NCBI GenBank assembly: GCA_017644005.1
Contig: JAEPMJ010000002.1
Location: 1-64,000 of the forward strand
DNA: 64,000 nucleotides
Reading direction: 5' to 3'
Source of the DNA: Rhizobiaceae bacterium
GTDB taxonomy: Bacteria > Pseudomonadota > Alphaproteobacteria > Rhizobiales > Rhizobiaceae
Positions 49,334 through 59,448 of this stretch are shown piece by piece (the first letter of the stretch is position 1; every line of letters starts with the position of its first letter). A model generated the notes under the pieces. The model was not told the origin of the DNA, did no database searches, and saw only the letters and a program-made list of their open reading frames with translations. A program made the translations under genes and the position numbers.

Positions 49334-50235
49334 GCGAATGGCACCGCGCTGGAACCGGCGGGCAGTTTCGCCTCATGTTCCGGCTCGACATGGATGAGAA
49401 CGCGCACCGACGGTATTTCTGCTTGCAGGGCCTCCTCGATACGATCGCAGATCACGTGGCTGTCTCTCACCGTCATGTCCGCTTCGACAACAAGGTGAAA
49501 CTCGATGAAGGTCGCACGCCCGGCGATCCGCGTCTTGAGATCATGTACTTCGATGGCACCTTTTGAGACGGCCGAGATGATATCGCGGATGCGGATATGT
49601 TCCTCAAGCCCGACGGCACGATCCATCAGCCCGTCGACCGATGTCGAGATGACCTTCCATCCCTGCCATAAAATATTCAGTGCAACGATGAGCGCCAGCA
49701 CCGAATCGAGCCAGAACCAACCGGTCAGTACCGCGCAGGCCAGCCCGGCAATCACGCCGACGGAGGTCGCCACATCCGAAAACAGATGCCGGCTGTCGGC
49801 ATCCAGCGCCGGCGACTTGTGAGCCCGTGCCGCACGCAAAAGCAGCGTCGCCCAGAGTGTATTGATGACCGTAGCCACGCCGTTGACCGCGAGGCCTGCC
49901 CACGGCGCCTCGAGGACAACCGGCGCCTGCCAGGCGCGCCAGACTTCAAACACGATCAGCAATGCCGCAATGACAATCAGGACACCTTCCAGAACTGCGG
50001 AGAAATATTCGGCTTTGTGGTGGCCGTGTTGATGTGTCCGGTCCGCCGGCTTGTGCGAAAGCCTGATGGCCAGAAGCGCAGCTACCGCGGCAATCACATT
50101 GACGATCGATTCCAGAGCGTCGGACAGCAATGCGACCGAGCCGGTCATTCGCCAAGCGGCGAACTTCAGCGCCATGACCGCGAATGCGATCATGATCGAC
50201 CAGCTCGCCAGCGCCCGGACGCACTTCTTCGACAT
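49330..50235 (-). CDS. Cation diffusion facilitator (CDF) metal exporter
   Basis: 301 residues from the ATG at 50235. Six membrane segments in the first 210 residues carry the metal site residues in S-D-A-L-E-S and D-S-R-H-L-F-S-D-V (two HxxxD-type motifs), and a His-rich loop H-Q-H-G-H-H lies in between. The C-terminal domain is cytoplasmic. Members export zinc, iron or manganese. It is translationally coupled to the AbrB-family gene and follows trpE(G) by 16 bases. Confidence 0.9.
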   Translation of the reverse strand: MSKKCVRALASWSIMIAFAVMALKFAAWRMTGSVALLSDALESIVNVIAAVAALLAIRLSHKPADRTHQHGHHKAEYFSAVLEGVLIVIAALLIVFEVWRAWQAPVVLEAPWAGLAVNGVATVINTLWATLLLRAARAHKSPALDADSRHLFSDVATSVGVIAGLACAVLTGWFWLDSVLALIVALNILWQGWKVISTSVDGLMDRAVGLEEHIRIRDIISAVSKGAIEVHDLKTRIAGRATFIEFHLVVEADMTVRDSHVICDRIEEALQAEIPSVRVLIHVEPEHEAKLPAGSSAVPFA

Positions 50236-50251
50236 CGGCCTGTCTCCAGAC

Positions 50252-52441
50252 TCAGGCGGCTTTTGCCCCGGCCTTGCGGGGCAGATGCGCAACCACGTTC
50301 TCGATCATGCGCATTCCGGCATTCTGCCCGAGCGACATAATGGATTCGGGATGAAACTGCACGGCAGCAATAGCGGCGCTGCTATGTTCGATAGCCATCA
50401 CCACGCCATCCTCCGTTTCGGCCGTTATCAGAAATTCGGGCGGCAATTTGGCTGGATCGGCGAAGATCGAGTGATAGCGTCCGACCGTCACTTCGCCCGG
50501 CAGGCCCGAGAACACGATGCCGGGTTCGTTGATCCTGATACGCGAGGGTTTGCCATGCATTGGTTCCCGCAGCTGGCGTAGTTCGCCACCGAAGGCCTCG
50601 GTCAGCGCCTGTAATCCCAGGCATACGCCGAAAATCGGCAGGTTGCGCGCCCGCGCTCTTTCGATGGTCGTCTTGCAATCGAAATCCTTCGGCGACCCTG
50701 GGCCAGGTGAAAGCACGACGAGGTCGGGATCAATTCCCTCGAACACGTCGTCCGGCACCGGCGAACGAACGGTGGTAACCTGTGCACCGGTCTGGCGGAA
50801 GTAGTTCGCCAGCGTGTGGACGAAGCTGTCCTCATGATCGACGAGCAGGATCGAAAGTCCATCGCCGACGCGGGCCGCGCTTCGCTCGCCGCTGGGTGCA
50901 TTTCCTGCGGTCGCGTCTCGGATCGCCGAAAGCATCGCCGATGCCTTGAGCTCGGTCTCCGCTTCTTCCTCTTCCGGGTTGGAATCGTTGAGCAGCGTCG
51001 CTCCGGCCCGCACCTCCGCCAACCCGTCTTTGATGCGGATGGTGCGCAGCGTCAGCCCGGTGTTCAAATTGCCGTTGAAATGCACCATTCCGACCGCACC
51101 GCCATACCAGGCACGCGGGCTCTTTTCGTGGTTTTCAATGAAGCGCATCGCCCACAGCTTGGGTGCGCCGGTCACTGTCACCGCCCATGCGTGGCTGAGA
51201 AACGCGTCGAACGCATCCATGCCTTCGCGCAGTCGTCCCTCGATGTGGTCGACCGTGTGAATGAGGCGCGAATACATCTCGATCTGGCGCCGCCCGATAA
51301 CGCGCACCGAACCCGGCTCGCAGACCCGGCTTTTGTCGTTGCGGTCAACGTCGGAGCACATTGTGAGCTCCGATTCATCTTTTTTCGAATTGAGCAGCTT
51401 CAGTATCTGCTCGCTATCGGAAATCGCGTCATCGCCGCGCCGGATTGTGCCTGAAATCGGGCAGGTCTCGACGCGTCGACCGGACACGCGCACAAACATC
51501 TCGGGCGACGCGCCGATCAGATATTCGCGCTCGCCGAGATTGATGAAGAAGGAATAGGGAGACGGATTGATTGCCTTGAGACGACGGGAGATTTGCGACG
51601 GTCGGGATTCGCACCGTTCGTAGAACAGCTGCCCGGGCACGACTTCGAACAGGTCGCCACGACGGAAGCTCTCTTTCGCCTTTTCCACCAGCCGCGCATA
51701 TTCGCCAGACTCATGGTCGCCACGCGGGGGAATGGTCGCCGCGGGCGCGAACGGCTCCTCCTCGCCACCGCGTTCAAGCCCTTCGGTCGAATAGTCGGTG
51801 CCGGAGAAGTCATACCGGTCGTGCCAGGCCTTGGCGGCATGATGATCGACGACCAGAATTTCATCCGGGAGGTATAGCACCAGATCGCGCTGGCTTTCGC
51901 CGCGCTCGAGCTTTTGTTCGATGGGATCGAACTGGAAAGCCAGATCGTAACCGAATGCACCGTAGAGACCGAGATTGTCGTCATGATCGCTACGAAACAG
52001 GTCGACAATGACACGTAGCACCGAAAATACCGTTGGAGCGCGCGAGCGTTCTTCTTCCGCGAAAATGCGCGCCGGCTCGGCCACTTGCAGTTTGATGCTG
52101 CGCTCCGAAACCGCTCCAACCGAGAAATTATCGCTGCCGCTCAATGTCTCGGCAATAAGCGGCACCAGTACCGCACCTCGCGCATTCAGCGCTTCGACGC
52201 GCACAGCCCGCCCCCGCGCGATAATGCAAAGCGGCGGATCGACAATCGCAGTATCCCAGCGCGTGTAACGTCCCGGATACTCGTAGTTGGACGAGAAAAC
52301 ACAGCCGCGCCGCGCATCCAGCGCATCGACATATGTGTCGATAGCGCCATCATATGGCGTCTCGTGGCGCCGTCGCGTTATCGTGACGCCACCTTTCGTC
52401 ACGAAGCGCTCTGCGCCGTCTTCGAGAGTTTCGATTACCAT
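50252..52441 (-). CDS. trpE: Anthranilate synthase, fused TrpE and TrpG
   Basis: 729 residues: the chorismate-using TrpE part covers about 1-510 (S-G-T-I-R-R-G-D-D near 345, T-G-A-P-K near 430) and the TrpG glutamine amidotransferase part about 535-729. TrpG motifs are [18 protein letters not shown], the catalytic Cys in F-G-V-C-L-G and the His in F-H-P-E-S-I. The fusion of TrpE and TrpG into one chain is typical of rhizobia. It makes anthranilate from chorismate and glutamine, the first step of tryptophan synthesis. Expression is attenuated through trpL (52543-52590). Confidence 0.96.
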   Translation of the reverse strand: MVIETLEDGAERFVTKGGVTITRRRHETPYDGAIDTYVDALDARRGCVFSSNYEYPGRYTRWDTAIVDPPLCIIARGRAVRVEALNARGAVLVPLIAETLSGSDNFSVGAVSERSIKLQVAEPARIFAEEERSRAPTVFSVLRVIVDLFRSDHDDNLGLYGAFGYDLAFQFDPIEQKLERGESQRDLVLYLPDEILVVDHHAAKAWHDRYDFSGTDYSTEGLERGGEEEPFAPAATIPPRGDHESGEYARLVEKAKESFRRGDLFEVVPGQLFYERCESRPSQISRRLKAINPSPYSFFINLGEREYLIGASPEMFVRVSGRRVETCPISGTIRRGDDAISDSEQILKLLNSKKDESELTMCSDVDRNDKSRVCEPGSVRVIGRRQIEMYSRLIHTVDHIEGRLREGMDAFDAFLSHAWAVTVTGAPKLWAMRFIENHEKSPRAWYGGAVGMVHFNGNLNTGLTLRTIRIKDGLAEVRAGATLLNDSNPEEEEAETELKASAMLSAIRDATAGNAPSGERSAARVGDGLSILLVDHEDSFVHTLANYFRQTGAQVTTVRSPVPDDVFEGIDPDLVVLSPGPGSPKDFDCKTTIERARARNLPIFGVCLGLQALTEAFGGELRQLREPMHGKPSRIRINEPGIVFSGLPGEVTVGRYHSIFADPAKLPPEFLITAETEDGVVMAIEHSSAAIAAVQFHPESIMSLGQNAGMRMIENVVAHLPRKAGAKAA

Positions 52442-52475
52442 TCTCGGTCTCCGTCCTTCGCTCAGGGCGGGACAT

Positions 52476-52509
52476 AAAAAATGGCCGCCCGGTTATCCCG
52501 TTGCGGCCA
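52476..52509 (-). terminator. trp attenuator terminator
   Basis: Stem TGGCCGC/GCGGCCA (52482-52488 and 52503-52509) followed in the minus-strand RNA by six U (A-run at 52476-52481). It lies between trpL and trpE(G) and would stop transcription when tryptophan is plentiful. Confidence 0.9.
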
Positions 52510-52542
52510 ACATGTTTTCAGAACACGCGTTTCGTCAGGCCG

Positions 52543-52590
52543 CTAGGTGCAGCCCCACCACCAGTTGTTGTGGGTCGAAATCACGTTCAT
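52543..52590 (-). CDS. trpL: trp leader peptide
   Basis: A 15-residue peptide, M-N-V-I-S-T-H-N-N-W-W-W-G-C-T, with three adjacent Trp codons. Ribosome stalling at these codons when charged tRNA-Trp is scarce prevents the downstream terminator from forming. In Sinorhizobium the same leader also yields a trans-acting small RNA (rnTrpL). The promoter hexamers upstream would put the RNA start at or next to the ATG, i.e. a leaderless trpL, as known in rhizobia. Confidence 0.93.
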   Translation of the reverse strand: MNVISTHNNWWWGCT

Positions 52591-52597
52591 GGCAAGA

Positions 52598-52626
52598 TCA
52601 ATAGCGGCGAAAGTGCCACCGCGCAA
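52598..52626 (-). promoter_or_regulatory. Promoter of trpL-trpE(G)
   Basis: On the minus strand TTGCGC (52621-52626), 17-base spacer, then TATTGA (52598-52603). The predicted start is the A of the trpL ATG at 52590, 7 bases on. Confidence 0.7.
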
Positions 52627-52640
52627 CCAGTGATGCGGCG

Positions 52641-53336
52641 CTATTCGGGTTCGCCCCAACGGCGCGTGTGAAGCCATGTGAACACCAGCCAGGAGAATGC
52701 GGCCCACGCAACGCCCAGCGCCCAGCCGGCCAGAACATCGCTCGGCCAATGGACACCGAGATAGACGCGACTTGTGCCCACTGCGAGCGCGAGAACGACA
52801 GCGGCCACAACAACATAGATTCGAATGCGCAATTTTCCGACAAAAAGAACAATCAGTGCGGCGAGCGTCAGGTAAACAACGGTCGCCATCGTGGCATGGC
52901 CGCTCGGGAAGCTCGCCGTGAATGTATCCACAAGGTGGTTCACGAGATCCGGCCGCGGCCTAGCGTAGACGAGCTTGAGCAACTGGCTGAGCGCGGTACC
53001 GGCACCGATAGACACAAGCATGTAGGCGGCCGGGCCGAACTTCCGCGACAGCACCAGATAACCTGCCACCGACGCGATCAGCACTGTCAGCACTGGATAA
53101 CCGCCAAGCGCCGTAATTTCGGCCACAGTTTCCTCAAACCACTGCGGTCCTATCGGGTCGGCTGAGTTCCGAGGGTCGCGGAACCACAGCAGGATTGCGC
53201 GATCCAGCGCGACGATCTCTTCGCTGCGTACCGCGTTTGCGATGCGCAGGAAAACAAAGACCGTCGACGCGATGCAGATGAGAAGCGCAACCGGTACCGC
53301 AACCCTGCGCTGCGACATGAAGGAACCGGGGTTCAT
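52641..53336 (-). CDS. PAP2-family phosphatase, membrane
   Basis: 231 residues from the ATG at 53336, which overlaps the stop of the upstream DUF2254 gene as ATGA; 53318 is an alternative. Five to six hydrophobic segments carry the three PAP2 motifs: K-L-V-Y-A-R-P-R-P, P-S-G-H-A and S-R-V-Y-L-G-V-H-W-P-S-D. It probably dephosphorylates a lipid phosphate such as undecaprenyl diphosphate or phosphatidic acid on the periplasmic side. Confidence 0.92.
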   Translation of the reverse strand: MNPGSFMSQRRVAVPVALLICIASTVFVFLRIANAVRSEEIVALDRAILLWFRDPRNSADPIGPQWFEETVAEITALGGYPVLTVLIASVAGYLVLSRKFGPAAYMLVSIGAGTALSQLLKLVYARPRPDLVNHLVDTFTASFPSGHATMATVVYLTLAALIVLFVGKLRIRIYVVVAAVVLALAVGTSRVYLGVHWPSDVLAGWALGVAWAAFSWLVFTWLHTRRWGEPE

Positions 53337-54640
53337 CTGGTTGCGGCTCTGCCGTTCTTCTTCGATCGTGTCTTCACCAATGCCGCTGCCGCCCGAACCC
53401 GCTTCAGGTCGAACGTCGACGTCAGAGTCGATTCGGCCCGCTCCAATGCAATCTTCGAATATTTCAGAGCCGCAGTCTGATAACGCTTGTCGCCGATGCA
53501 TGCGAGCGCACCATAGGCTTTCTGTAACCTGATCTGCACTTCAGCGATTCCCGCGCCATCACGCGAAATCGGGGCCATCAGGTCCTCGAAAAGTTCATCG
53601 ACCAGAATCGGCGGTACAAAGACATTAGCGAAACGCGGTTCGGGCACCTCGTCTGAGTTCCCGGCCCAGATGGAAAGGACACGAACCGCGCGGCCGATGA
53701 CATCGATTGCCGTGCCCGGGTCGTTCAGGCCGGGTGAAAGTGCGCGCGAGGCAATTTCGGCCAACACGCACAGGCCGAAGCGCGGGTCCTGGTCGAAGGA
53801 GCGCTCATTGGCGATTGTGAATGCGCTGGCCACGTGTGCCGGATCGAAATCACCCTTTGCGCCCGTTACCCAGGCAATCGGGCGATTGAGGTCGGCAAAG
53901 GTGCCGGGCAGCGCGCCGAGATAGACCCTTGCGCCAAACTCCCCTGCCCGCGCCGAGATGGCGCCGATATCGACATGCTGCACATAACCGATCCGATGCG
54001 CAAACACCGGTTGCGCATTATCGGGCAGCAGCTTCATGTCGTTCCAGGGCACACCTCCCAGATTTGGCAGATTTACCCGTGCTTTCATCGCCAGAACGGC
54101 TGCCTTCTCAACTTCCTCCGTGGTTTCACCTACCCGGCCAAGACGGATCAGATAGTCGATCCAGCGCAACAGTGTGACCACGATGAGCAGGATAACCAGA
54201 ATGGTCACGGCAAACAGAATGACCCGCCCCTGTTCGCCATAGGCGTTCATGGAAAGCGTGACGATTCCGACGACCGAGAACAGGAACGAACCGACGAATG
54301 TCGCGAGAACGTTGAGGGTCGTCCGATCTTCGATCAGGAGTTTCGTCGCACGCGGTGTGACGCTTGTCGAAGCCGCCGAATATGCCGCCACCATCGTCGA
54401 CAGCGAGAAGGTGGTTACCGCGAGCATGCTCGTCGCGATGATGTTGAGGATATGGTCGACAGCATCTGCGCCGATCTTCGCCGAAAGGCCGCTGGGAAGG
54501 TATGGCGAGATGGCAATCGAGATGAGGGCGGCGGCGACCGCCAGCAGCGAGATTAGCGTAGCGCGCAGCCACAGCCGCCTTGTCAGGCGCCAGAGCAGCC
54601 AGCCCCATTTCGCGATTGTAGGTCGCTCGATAGTGTCCAT
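53333..54640 (-). CDS. DUF2254 membrane protein
   Basis: 435 residues. Four membrane segments in the first 160 residues (for example T-L-I-S-L-L-A-V-A-A-A-L-I-S-I-A-I near 29 and V-I-L-F-A-V-T-I-L-V-I-L-L-I-V-V near 136) are followed by a soluble domain with Y-L-G-A-L-P-G-T-F and L-N-D-P-G-T-A-I-D. These are features of the DUF2254 family of predicted inner-membrane proteins with no known role. Translationally coupled to the PAP2 gene. Confidence 0.88.
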   Translation of the reverse strand: MDTIERPTIAKWGWLLWRLTRRLWLRATLISLLAVAAALISIAISPYLPSGLSAKIGADAVDHILNIIATSMLAVTTFSLSTMVAAYSAASTSVTPRATKLLIEDRTTLNVLATFVGSFLFSVVGIVTLSMNAYGEQGRVILFAVTILVILLIVVTLLRWIDYLIRLGRVGETTEEVEKAAVLAMKARVNLPNLGGVPWNDMKLLPDNAQPVFAHRIGYVQHVDIGAISARAGEFGARVYLGALPGTFADLNRPIAWVTGAKGDFDPAHVASAFTIANERSFDQDPRFGLCVLAEIASRALSPGLNDPGTAIDVIGRAVRVLSIWAGNSDEVPEPRFANVFVPPILVDELFEDLMAPISRDGAGIAEVQIRLQKAYGALACIGDKRYQTAALKYSKIALERAESTLTSTFDLKRVRAAAALVKTRSKKNGRAATR

Positions 54641-54727
54641 ACCGCTCGTATGGCCGCTGGCAGCCTGGAGCGCAACTGGTTAGCTTCGTTGTGTCGGCTC
54701 GTGCGCCCGCATGCCTGGCGCGTTGCC

Positions 54728-56407
54728 CTAGAACAGGCCTTCGATCAGCCCTTCGTCGTTGAGGAAAATCTTCTCGGAGGCAGGCGCTCGCGGCAGACCG
54801 GGCATGGTCATGATCTCACCGCAAATGACGACGACGAAACCGGCGCCCGCAGACAGGCGCACTTCGCGCACCGGCACAACGTGATCGACCGGTGCGCCGC
54901 GAAGATTGGGATCGGTTGAAAATGAATACTGGGTCTTCGCCATGCAGACCGGCAGATTGCCGTATCCGGCCTCTTCCCATTGCTGAAGCTGGGCACGCAC
55001 GCTCTTGTCGGCAATCGCCTCAGAGCCGCGATAGATGCGTTTGACAATGGTATTGATCTTCTCGAAGAGCGGCATGTCGTCTGGATAGAGCGGCGAGAAC
55101 TGCGCCATACCGCTCTCCGCGAGTTCGACAACCTTGTGAGCCAGATCGACCGTACCTTCCGAACCTCTTGCCCAGTGTTGGCAAAGCACCGCTTCCGCGC
55201 CCTGGGCGGCCACATATTTTCTTACAGCTTCAATCTCGGCGTCCGTATCGGCAATAAAGTGATTGATAGCGACAACGGCAGGTACGCCGAATTGCTTCAC
55301 ATTTTCGATGTGACGCCCGAGATTGGCACAGCCCTTGGTGACTGCCGTCACATCCTCCTTGCCAAGATCCTCCTTCTTGACCCCGCCGTTCATTTTCAAC
55401 GCGCGTACCGTAGCAACGATGACGGCCGCCGACGGCTTGAGCCCGGCCTTGCGGCATTTGATATCGAAGAATTTCTCAGCGCCCAGGTCGGCGCCGAATC
55501 CGGCCTCGGTGACAACGTAGTCGGCGAGCTTCAGCGCTGTCTGTGTCGCGACCACCGAGTTGCAGCCATGTGCGATATTGGCAAACGGACCGCCATGCAC
55601 GAAGGCCGGGTTGTTCTCCAGCGTCTGCACCAGATTGGGCGACATTGCGTCTTTAAGCAGAACGGCCATCGCCCGGTCGGCCTTGATGTCCCGCGCATAG
55701 ACCGGGGTCTTGTCGCGGCGATAGGCCACGATGATGTCGCCAAGGCGCTTCTCGAGATCCGCGAGATCGGTGGCAAGGCACAGGATCGCCATCACTTCCG
55801 ACGCCACGGTGATGTCGAAGCCGGTCTCGCGGGGAAAGCCGTTGGCCACGCCACCGAGCGAGACGTTGATCTGCCGCAACGCACGGTCGTTCATGTCCAT
55901 CACGCGCCGCCAGGTGATGCGGCGAATGTCGATGCCCAGTTCGTTGCCCCAGTAAATGTGGTTGTCGATCATCGCCGAAAGCAGGTTGTGCGCCGTCGTG
56001 ATGGCGTGGAAGTCACCGGTGAAGTGGAGGTTCATGTCCTCCATCGGCACGATCTGCGCATAACCGCCGCCCGCAGCGCCTCCTTTCATGCCGAAATTCG
56101 GCCCCAGCGAAGCTTCGCGAATGCAGATGGCTGCGTTCTTGCCTATCCGGTTGAGGCCGTCACCAAGCCCGACCGTCGTGGTCGTCTTGCCTTCGCCGGC
56201 CGGCGTCGGATTGATCGCCGTGACGAGGATCAGCTTGCCGTCCTTCTCGCCACGCTTCGAGGCGATGAAGTCGGAGGAGAGTTTTGCCTTGTCGTGTCCG
56301 AACGGCAGCAGGTGTTCTGATGGGATACCGAGCTTTGCACCGATTTCCATGATCGGCTTCTTTTTCGCTGCCCGCGCGATTTCGATGTCGGACTTCACCT
56401 CGGCCAT
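54728..56407 (-). CDS. fhs: Formate--tetrahydrofolate ligase
   Basis: 559 residues with GGAGGCAG before the ATG. The ATP loop is [15 protein letters not shown] near residue 66, and the N-terminal family sequence [15 protein letters not shown] is intact, as is [13 protein letters not shown] near 105. It activates formate to 10-formyl-THF in one-carbon metabolism in the cytoplasm. It is flanked by 208 bases without a gene upstream. Confidence 0.96.
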   Translation of the reverse strand: MAEVKSDIEIARAAKKKPIMEIGAKLGIPSEHLLPFGHDKAKLSSDFIASKRGEKDGKLILVTAINPTPAGEGKTTTTVGLGDGLNRIGKNAAICIREASLGPNFGMKGGAAGGGYAQIVPMEDMNLHFTGDFHAITTAHNLLSAMIDNHIYWGNELGIDIRRITWRRVMDMNDRALRQINVSLGGVANGFPRETGFDITVASEVMAILCLATDLADLEKRLGDIIVAYRRDKTPVYARDIKADRAMAVLLKDAMSPNLVQTLENNPAFVHGGPFANIAHGCNSVVATQTALKLADYVVTEAGFGADLGAEKFFDIKCRKAGLKPSAAVIVATVRALKMNGGVKKEDLGKEDVTAVTKGCANLGRHIENVKQFGVPAVVAINHFIADTDAEIEAVRKYVAAQGAEAVLCQHWARGSEGTVDLAHKVVELAESGMAQFSPLYPDDMPLFEKINTIVKRIYRGSEAIADKSVRAQLQQWEEAGYGNLPVCMAKTQYSFSTDPNLRGAPVDHVVPVREVRLSAGAGFVVVICGEIMTMPGLPRAPASEKIFLNDEGLIEGLF

Positions 56408-56615
56408 TCGACTGCCTCCCCCTCATGTGTGACGGTCTGCCCTGCAGGCTAACCGTGTCCCGGATGCCCTCAGCAACAGCGGACGACAATCGGACTAAAT
56501 CCAACGCGGTCCGCCCACCATTCAGAAACTGCCGTCAAATGCACGGAATGCGACAGGCAGGGCGCATTTTGCTTATCCGCTGCCCCACTATCCGTTGAGA
56601 GCCAATTGCGAGAGG

Positions 56616-57725
56616 CTATCTGTCCAGGACGTCCCTGATCTCGGTCAGGTTGGTGCGGACCCTGAGCACGTAGAAGCCCATAGTCGCCAAGTGTGTCGGC
56701 ATGATCCAGCCGGCCTCACGGCCGTTGGATATGATCAGCGGCTGCAATAGAAGCGCTGCTTCGAACTGATCGTCCAGCCGATCCCACAACGGCGCCAGGC
56801 CGCGCGACTGCACGATGTCGTGGAAATCGGCGCGTGCCGCTCTCATGATCCCGTAATAGCCGTAGAGCTGTCCGAAGCTGAACCAGAACCGGTCATCGGC
56901 GCGGGTGTCGAACCAACCTCGATTGTAGTTCTCCGAACGTTCGCGAAGGATGTCGGAAGTCGAGCCGATATCGTTGGCGATACGGTCGATGAAGGTCAGC
57001 AGATTGTCGGCGCGGCCATCGAAAGTCGCGTCGCAGCTTCCGAGGCGGTCATTGAAATTGGCCAGGTCGCGGATCGCAGAACGGTAGAATGACGGAGTGG
57101 GGGTTTTGGGGCCGAAAGGGTTGAGGCCGAAATACCAGGTTTCCTCGTCGAACTGCATGTTACCGCGCGCATCCTGGAGATTTTGATCCACCTGGGAGGT
57201 TCCGCGCACGCGGCCAAGCGTGTCGACAAGCTCAACGGTGGTACGCCGCACCGCCTGGTTGATGCCGCGCTGGAAAGACGCCTTGTTGTCAAGGAACGGC
57301 GTGTGGTCCCAGTCGATGCCGAACAGGCCGAGCTTGTAGAGCAGCATGGAAGAAATCCATGCGTTCTGGTTCACATTGAGGTCGATCAGATCGGCCGTCA
57401 CATCGGCGATCGCCGAACGGCTGCAGGTGCCGGCGGTATCGGCCACTTCGGCGCCGGCCGAGTTGTTGCGCTGATTGAATTCATACGCCGTCGCGTAATT
57501 GACGTCGAAACCTGTCCAGCTCTGCGAGTTCCAGACGAAATAGATGTAAAGCCCGGCGAGCACGAGCAGGAAGATGCCGATAGGCCCCTTGATCAGCCAG
57601 CCGCGCCGCGCATACCAGCGTCCGGCGGCGAGGAACGGCCACATGATCCAGGCCACCAGCAAGCCGATGCCGCGCCCCAGCGCGTGAAAGATACGGGTGA
57701 AGAAATTCACGATTGGATCAAGCAT
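56616..57725 (-). CDS. DUF2333 membrane-anchored protein
   Basis: 369 residues. Hydrophobic stretches at about 15-35 and 46-66 (I-G-I-F-L-L-V-L-A-G-L-Y-I-Y-F-V) suggest one or two membrane passes near the N-terminus. The rest is soluble, rich in aromatic and Asp residues, with N-Q-N-A-W-I-S-S-M-L-L-Y-K-L-G and R-F-W-F-S-F-G-Q-L-Y-G-Y-Y-G-I. These match my recollection of the DUF2333 family, unknown in function. It is the last gene of the minus-strand cluster that begins beyond 64000. Confidence 0.82.
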   Translation of the reverse strand: MLDPIVNFFTRIFHALGRGIGLLVAWIMWPFLAAGRWYARRGWLIKGPIGIFLLVLAGLYIYFVWNSQSWTGFDVNYATAYEFNQRNNSAGAEVADTAGTCSRSAIADVTADLIDLNVNQNAWISSMLLYKLGLFGIDWDHTPFLDNKASFQRGINQAVRRTTVELVDTLGRVRGTSQVDQNLQDARGNMQFDEETWYFGLNPFGPKTPTPSFYRSAIRDLANFNDRLGSCDATFDGRADNLLTFIDRIANDIGSTSDILRERSENYNRGWFDTRADDRFWFSFGQLYGYYGIMRAARADFHDIVQSRGLAPLWDRLDDQFEAALLLQPLIISNGREAGWIMPTHLATMGFYVLRVRTNLTEIRDVLDR

Positions 57726-57742
57726 GTCCGGCCGGTCCCTGT

Positions 57743-59029
57743 TCAGTCCTCAAGCCCGTAGAGCCGCGCCCGGAACCCATCTTTGTCACTGAGATATGTG
57801 CTTTTGAGCGTATCGACAACATAACGCCGCCAAACGGCGTCGAATTGGTCGTAATCGGCATAAAAGCCCTGTTTGTTGAAGACGTAGCGCGACAGAAAAT
57901 CGCTCGGCACGAAATCCGAGATCAGCCGGTTGGTCAGCCAGGCGTCGGGATGGTCGGGCTTGCCGCGCACGACCAGAAAGCGGAATTCAGGCCGGATTTC
58001 ATCGACGCGCAAATGTCCGAGCTGGGCGAGTTCGCGCTTGGCCGCGTTGAGAAACGGAAACCGGCCGTCGGCGTTGATCATGTCCGCGTTGGCATGGATC
58101 CAGCTTTGCAGCCACACACGGTCGAGCCCGCCAATGTCCTGCTTGGGGTCCTTCCGGTGCACAAGCTCGCGCACCACCAACCCGGCGCGGTGCTCCAGAT
58201 AGTCCGCCTTTTCCATCCATGACGCGCGCGGCAGATCGAGCCGGCCGGTCGAGGCGAGAAAACGGAAAACGCGGGCTGGATCCCGCAGCGAAAGATAGCT
58301 CACCTGCCAGGGCCGCGAACGGCGGAAGCCGGGCGCCGTCGGGTCGCAGATGACGGTGGTCACATCTGGATCGATGAAGACGTAAAGCCCGCCGAAATGG
58401 CTCGTCCAATAGGCGTTGTGGCGAAAAACCACCTGGTCCGGCACCAGTGTGTTTTCGCGAATGTCTCCGGTGACCTTGGCAAGGTCGACCATGCGCTCCA
58501 GCATCGCATCGTCGCGCCAAGCCTCCGGCTCCATTTTCAGCCGGTCAACCAGCGTTCCGAGCTCGGACGCCTTGCCCACAACGTCATCGGCCGACAGCAC
58601 GCGGAACTCGACCTGGTTGATCGATAACAGGTCCTCGATATCCCCGACCTTTGAGACCGAATCTTCGATCTCGCCGTAGATGACGTCCTTGATCGTCAGC
58701 GCATCGATGGCACGCGCATTGCGCGACATGAACTCGTGGACGAGCTGCGAGGTATTGGAGAAAGCGGTGTGCACCACCGGCAGATCGATCTGTTGCGGCG
58801 TGAGAATGATGAAACGGCGATTGACCTCATTCGGATCGAGGTAATGAGGGTCGTCGAGCTCATTCGCAATCTGCGGCGAGAACCCGGTACGGTCGATCTC
58901 GAATCCGTCGAGCGATGTAGGCCGCAGCCCGAACGCCTTCAACGCCTTGTTGTAACGCTCGATCAGATGCGGCTCTGCAATCGGCAGCAGCCGCCCGTAG
59001 ATCAGCTCGTTGTCGCGCAGGAGGTCCAT
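57743..59029 (-). CDS. Conserved hypothetical protein, DUF6638-like
   Basis: 428 residues with no signal or membrane segment. It starts M-D-L-L-R-D-N-E-L-I-Y-G-R-L-L-P and includes I-D-R-T-G-F-S-P-Q-I-A-N-E-L and D-P-N-E-V-N-R-R-F-I-I-L-T-P-Q-Q. I recall this as a Rhizobiales family named DUF6638, not checked. Its ATG shares one base with the VapC stop (TGATG at 59027-59031), and its stop lies 17 bases before the DUF2333 gene, so all are in one transcript. Confidence 0.78.
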   Translation of the reverse strand: MDLLRDNELIYGRLLPIAEPHLIERYNKALKAFGLRPTSLDGFEIDRTGFSPQIANELDDPHYLDPNEVNRRFIILTPQQIDLPVVHTAFSNTSQLVHEFMSRNARAIDALTIKDVIYGEIEDSVSKVGDIEDLLSINQVEFRVLSADDVVGKASELGTLVDRLKMEPEAWRDDAMLERMVDLAKVTGDIRENTLVPDQVVFRHNAYWTSHFGGLYVFIDPDVTTVICDPTAPGFRRSRPWQVSYLSLRDPARVFRFLASTGRLDLPRASWMEKADYLEHRAGLVVRELVHRKDPKQDIGGLDRVWLQSWIHANADMINADGRFPFLNAAKRELAQLGHLRVDEIRPEFRFLVVRGKPDHPDAWLTNRLISDFVPSDFLSRYVFNKQGFYADYDQFDAVWRRYVVDTLKSTYLSDKDGFRARLYGLED

Positions 59030-59448
59030 CAGAGCCTTTTCGGGAGAGACAAGGCGACGCCCACCGTCTGCGCCGCGGCGCAGAGCTTCTGGTCGAACGT
59101 GGCCAGAGGCAGGCGCTTGCGGATTGCAAGCTCAAGATACAGTGCATCGTACACGGTCAACAGGTGAGTGTCGGCTAGTTTGACGGCCTCCGAGAGGTGA
59201 CCGACCTCGGCCAGATCATGCATGAGGCGCAAATTCTCGATAAAGACAAGCGCCTGCTCCCGATCTCTTTGATCGATCCTGCCATGACGCATTGCCATCG
59301 TCAGACCGTTGGCAAACTCGGCGCGAAAAAGGAACGGCGTGTGGCCTCCGTCGTTCATCACGCGATCCAGAATCTCGTCCGAGACGGCGCTGCGCTCATC
59401 TGCCAGCGTCCAGGCCAGGGCCATGGAATTGTCGATCACCACCGTCAA
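59029..59448 (-). CDS. vapC: PIN-domain toxin, VapC type
   Basis: 139 residues. The PIN acidic residues are present: Asp6 in V-V-I-D-N-S, Glu in F-R-A-E-F-A, Asp in T-V-Y-D-A-L-Y-L-E-L-A and Asp in A-T-F-D-Q-K-L. VapC enzymes cut tRNA or rRNA when their antitoxin is lost. It overlaps the antitoxin gene by 4 bases at its start and the DUF6638-like gene by 1 base at its end, and so sits inside the cluster operon. Confidence 0.9.
   Translation of the reverse strand: MTVVIDNSMALAWTLADERSAVSDEILDRVMNDGGHTPFLFRAEFANGLTMAMRHGRIDQRDREQALVFIENLRLMHDLAEVGHLSEAVKLADTHLLTVYDALYLELAIRKRLPLATFDQKLCAAAQTVGVALSLPKRL

Noticed and set aside
54980..56320. 446-residue plus-strand frame opposite fhs
   Set aside because: Antisense shadow of fhs with no family features.
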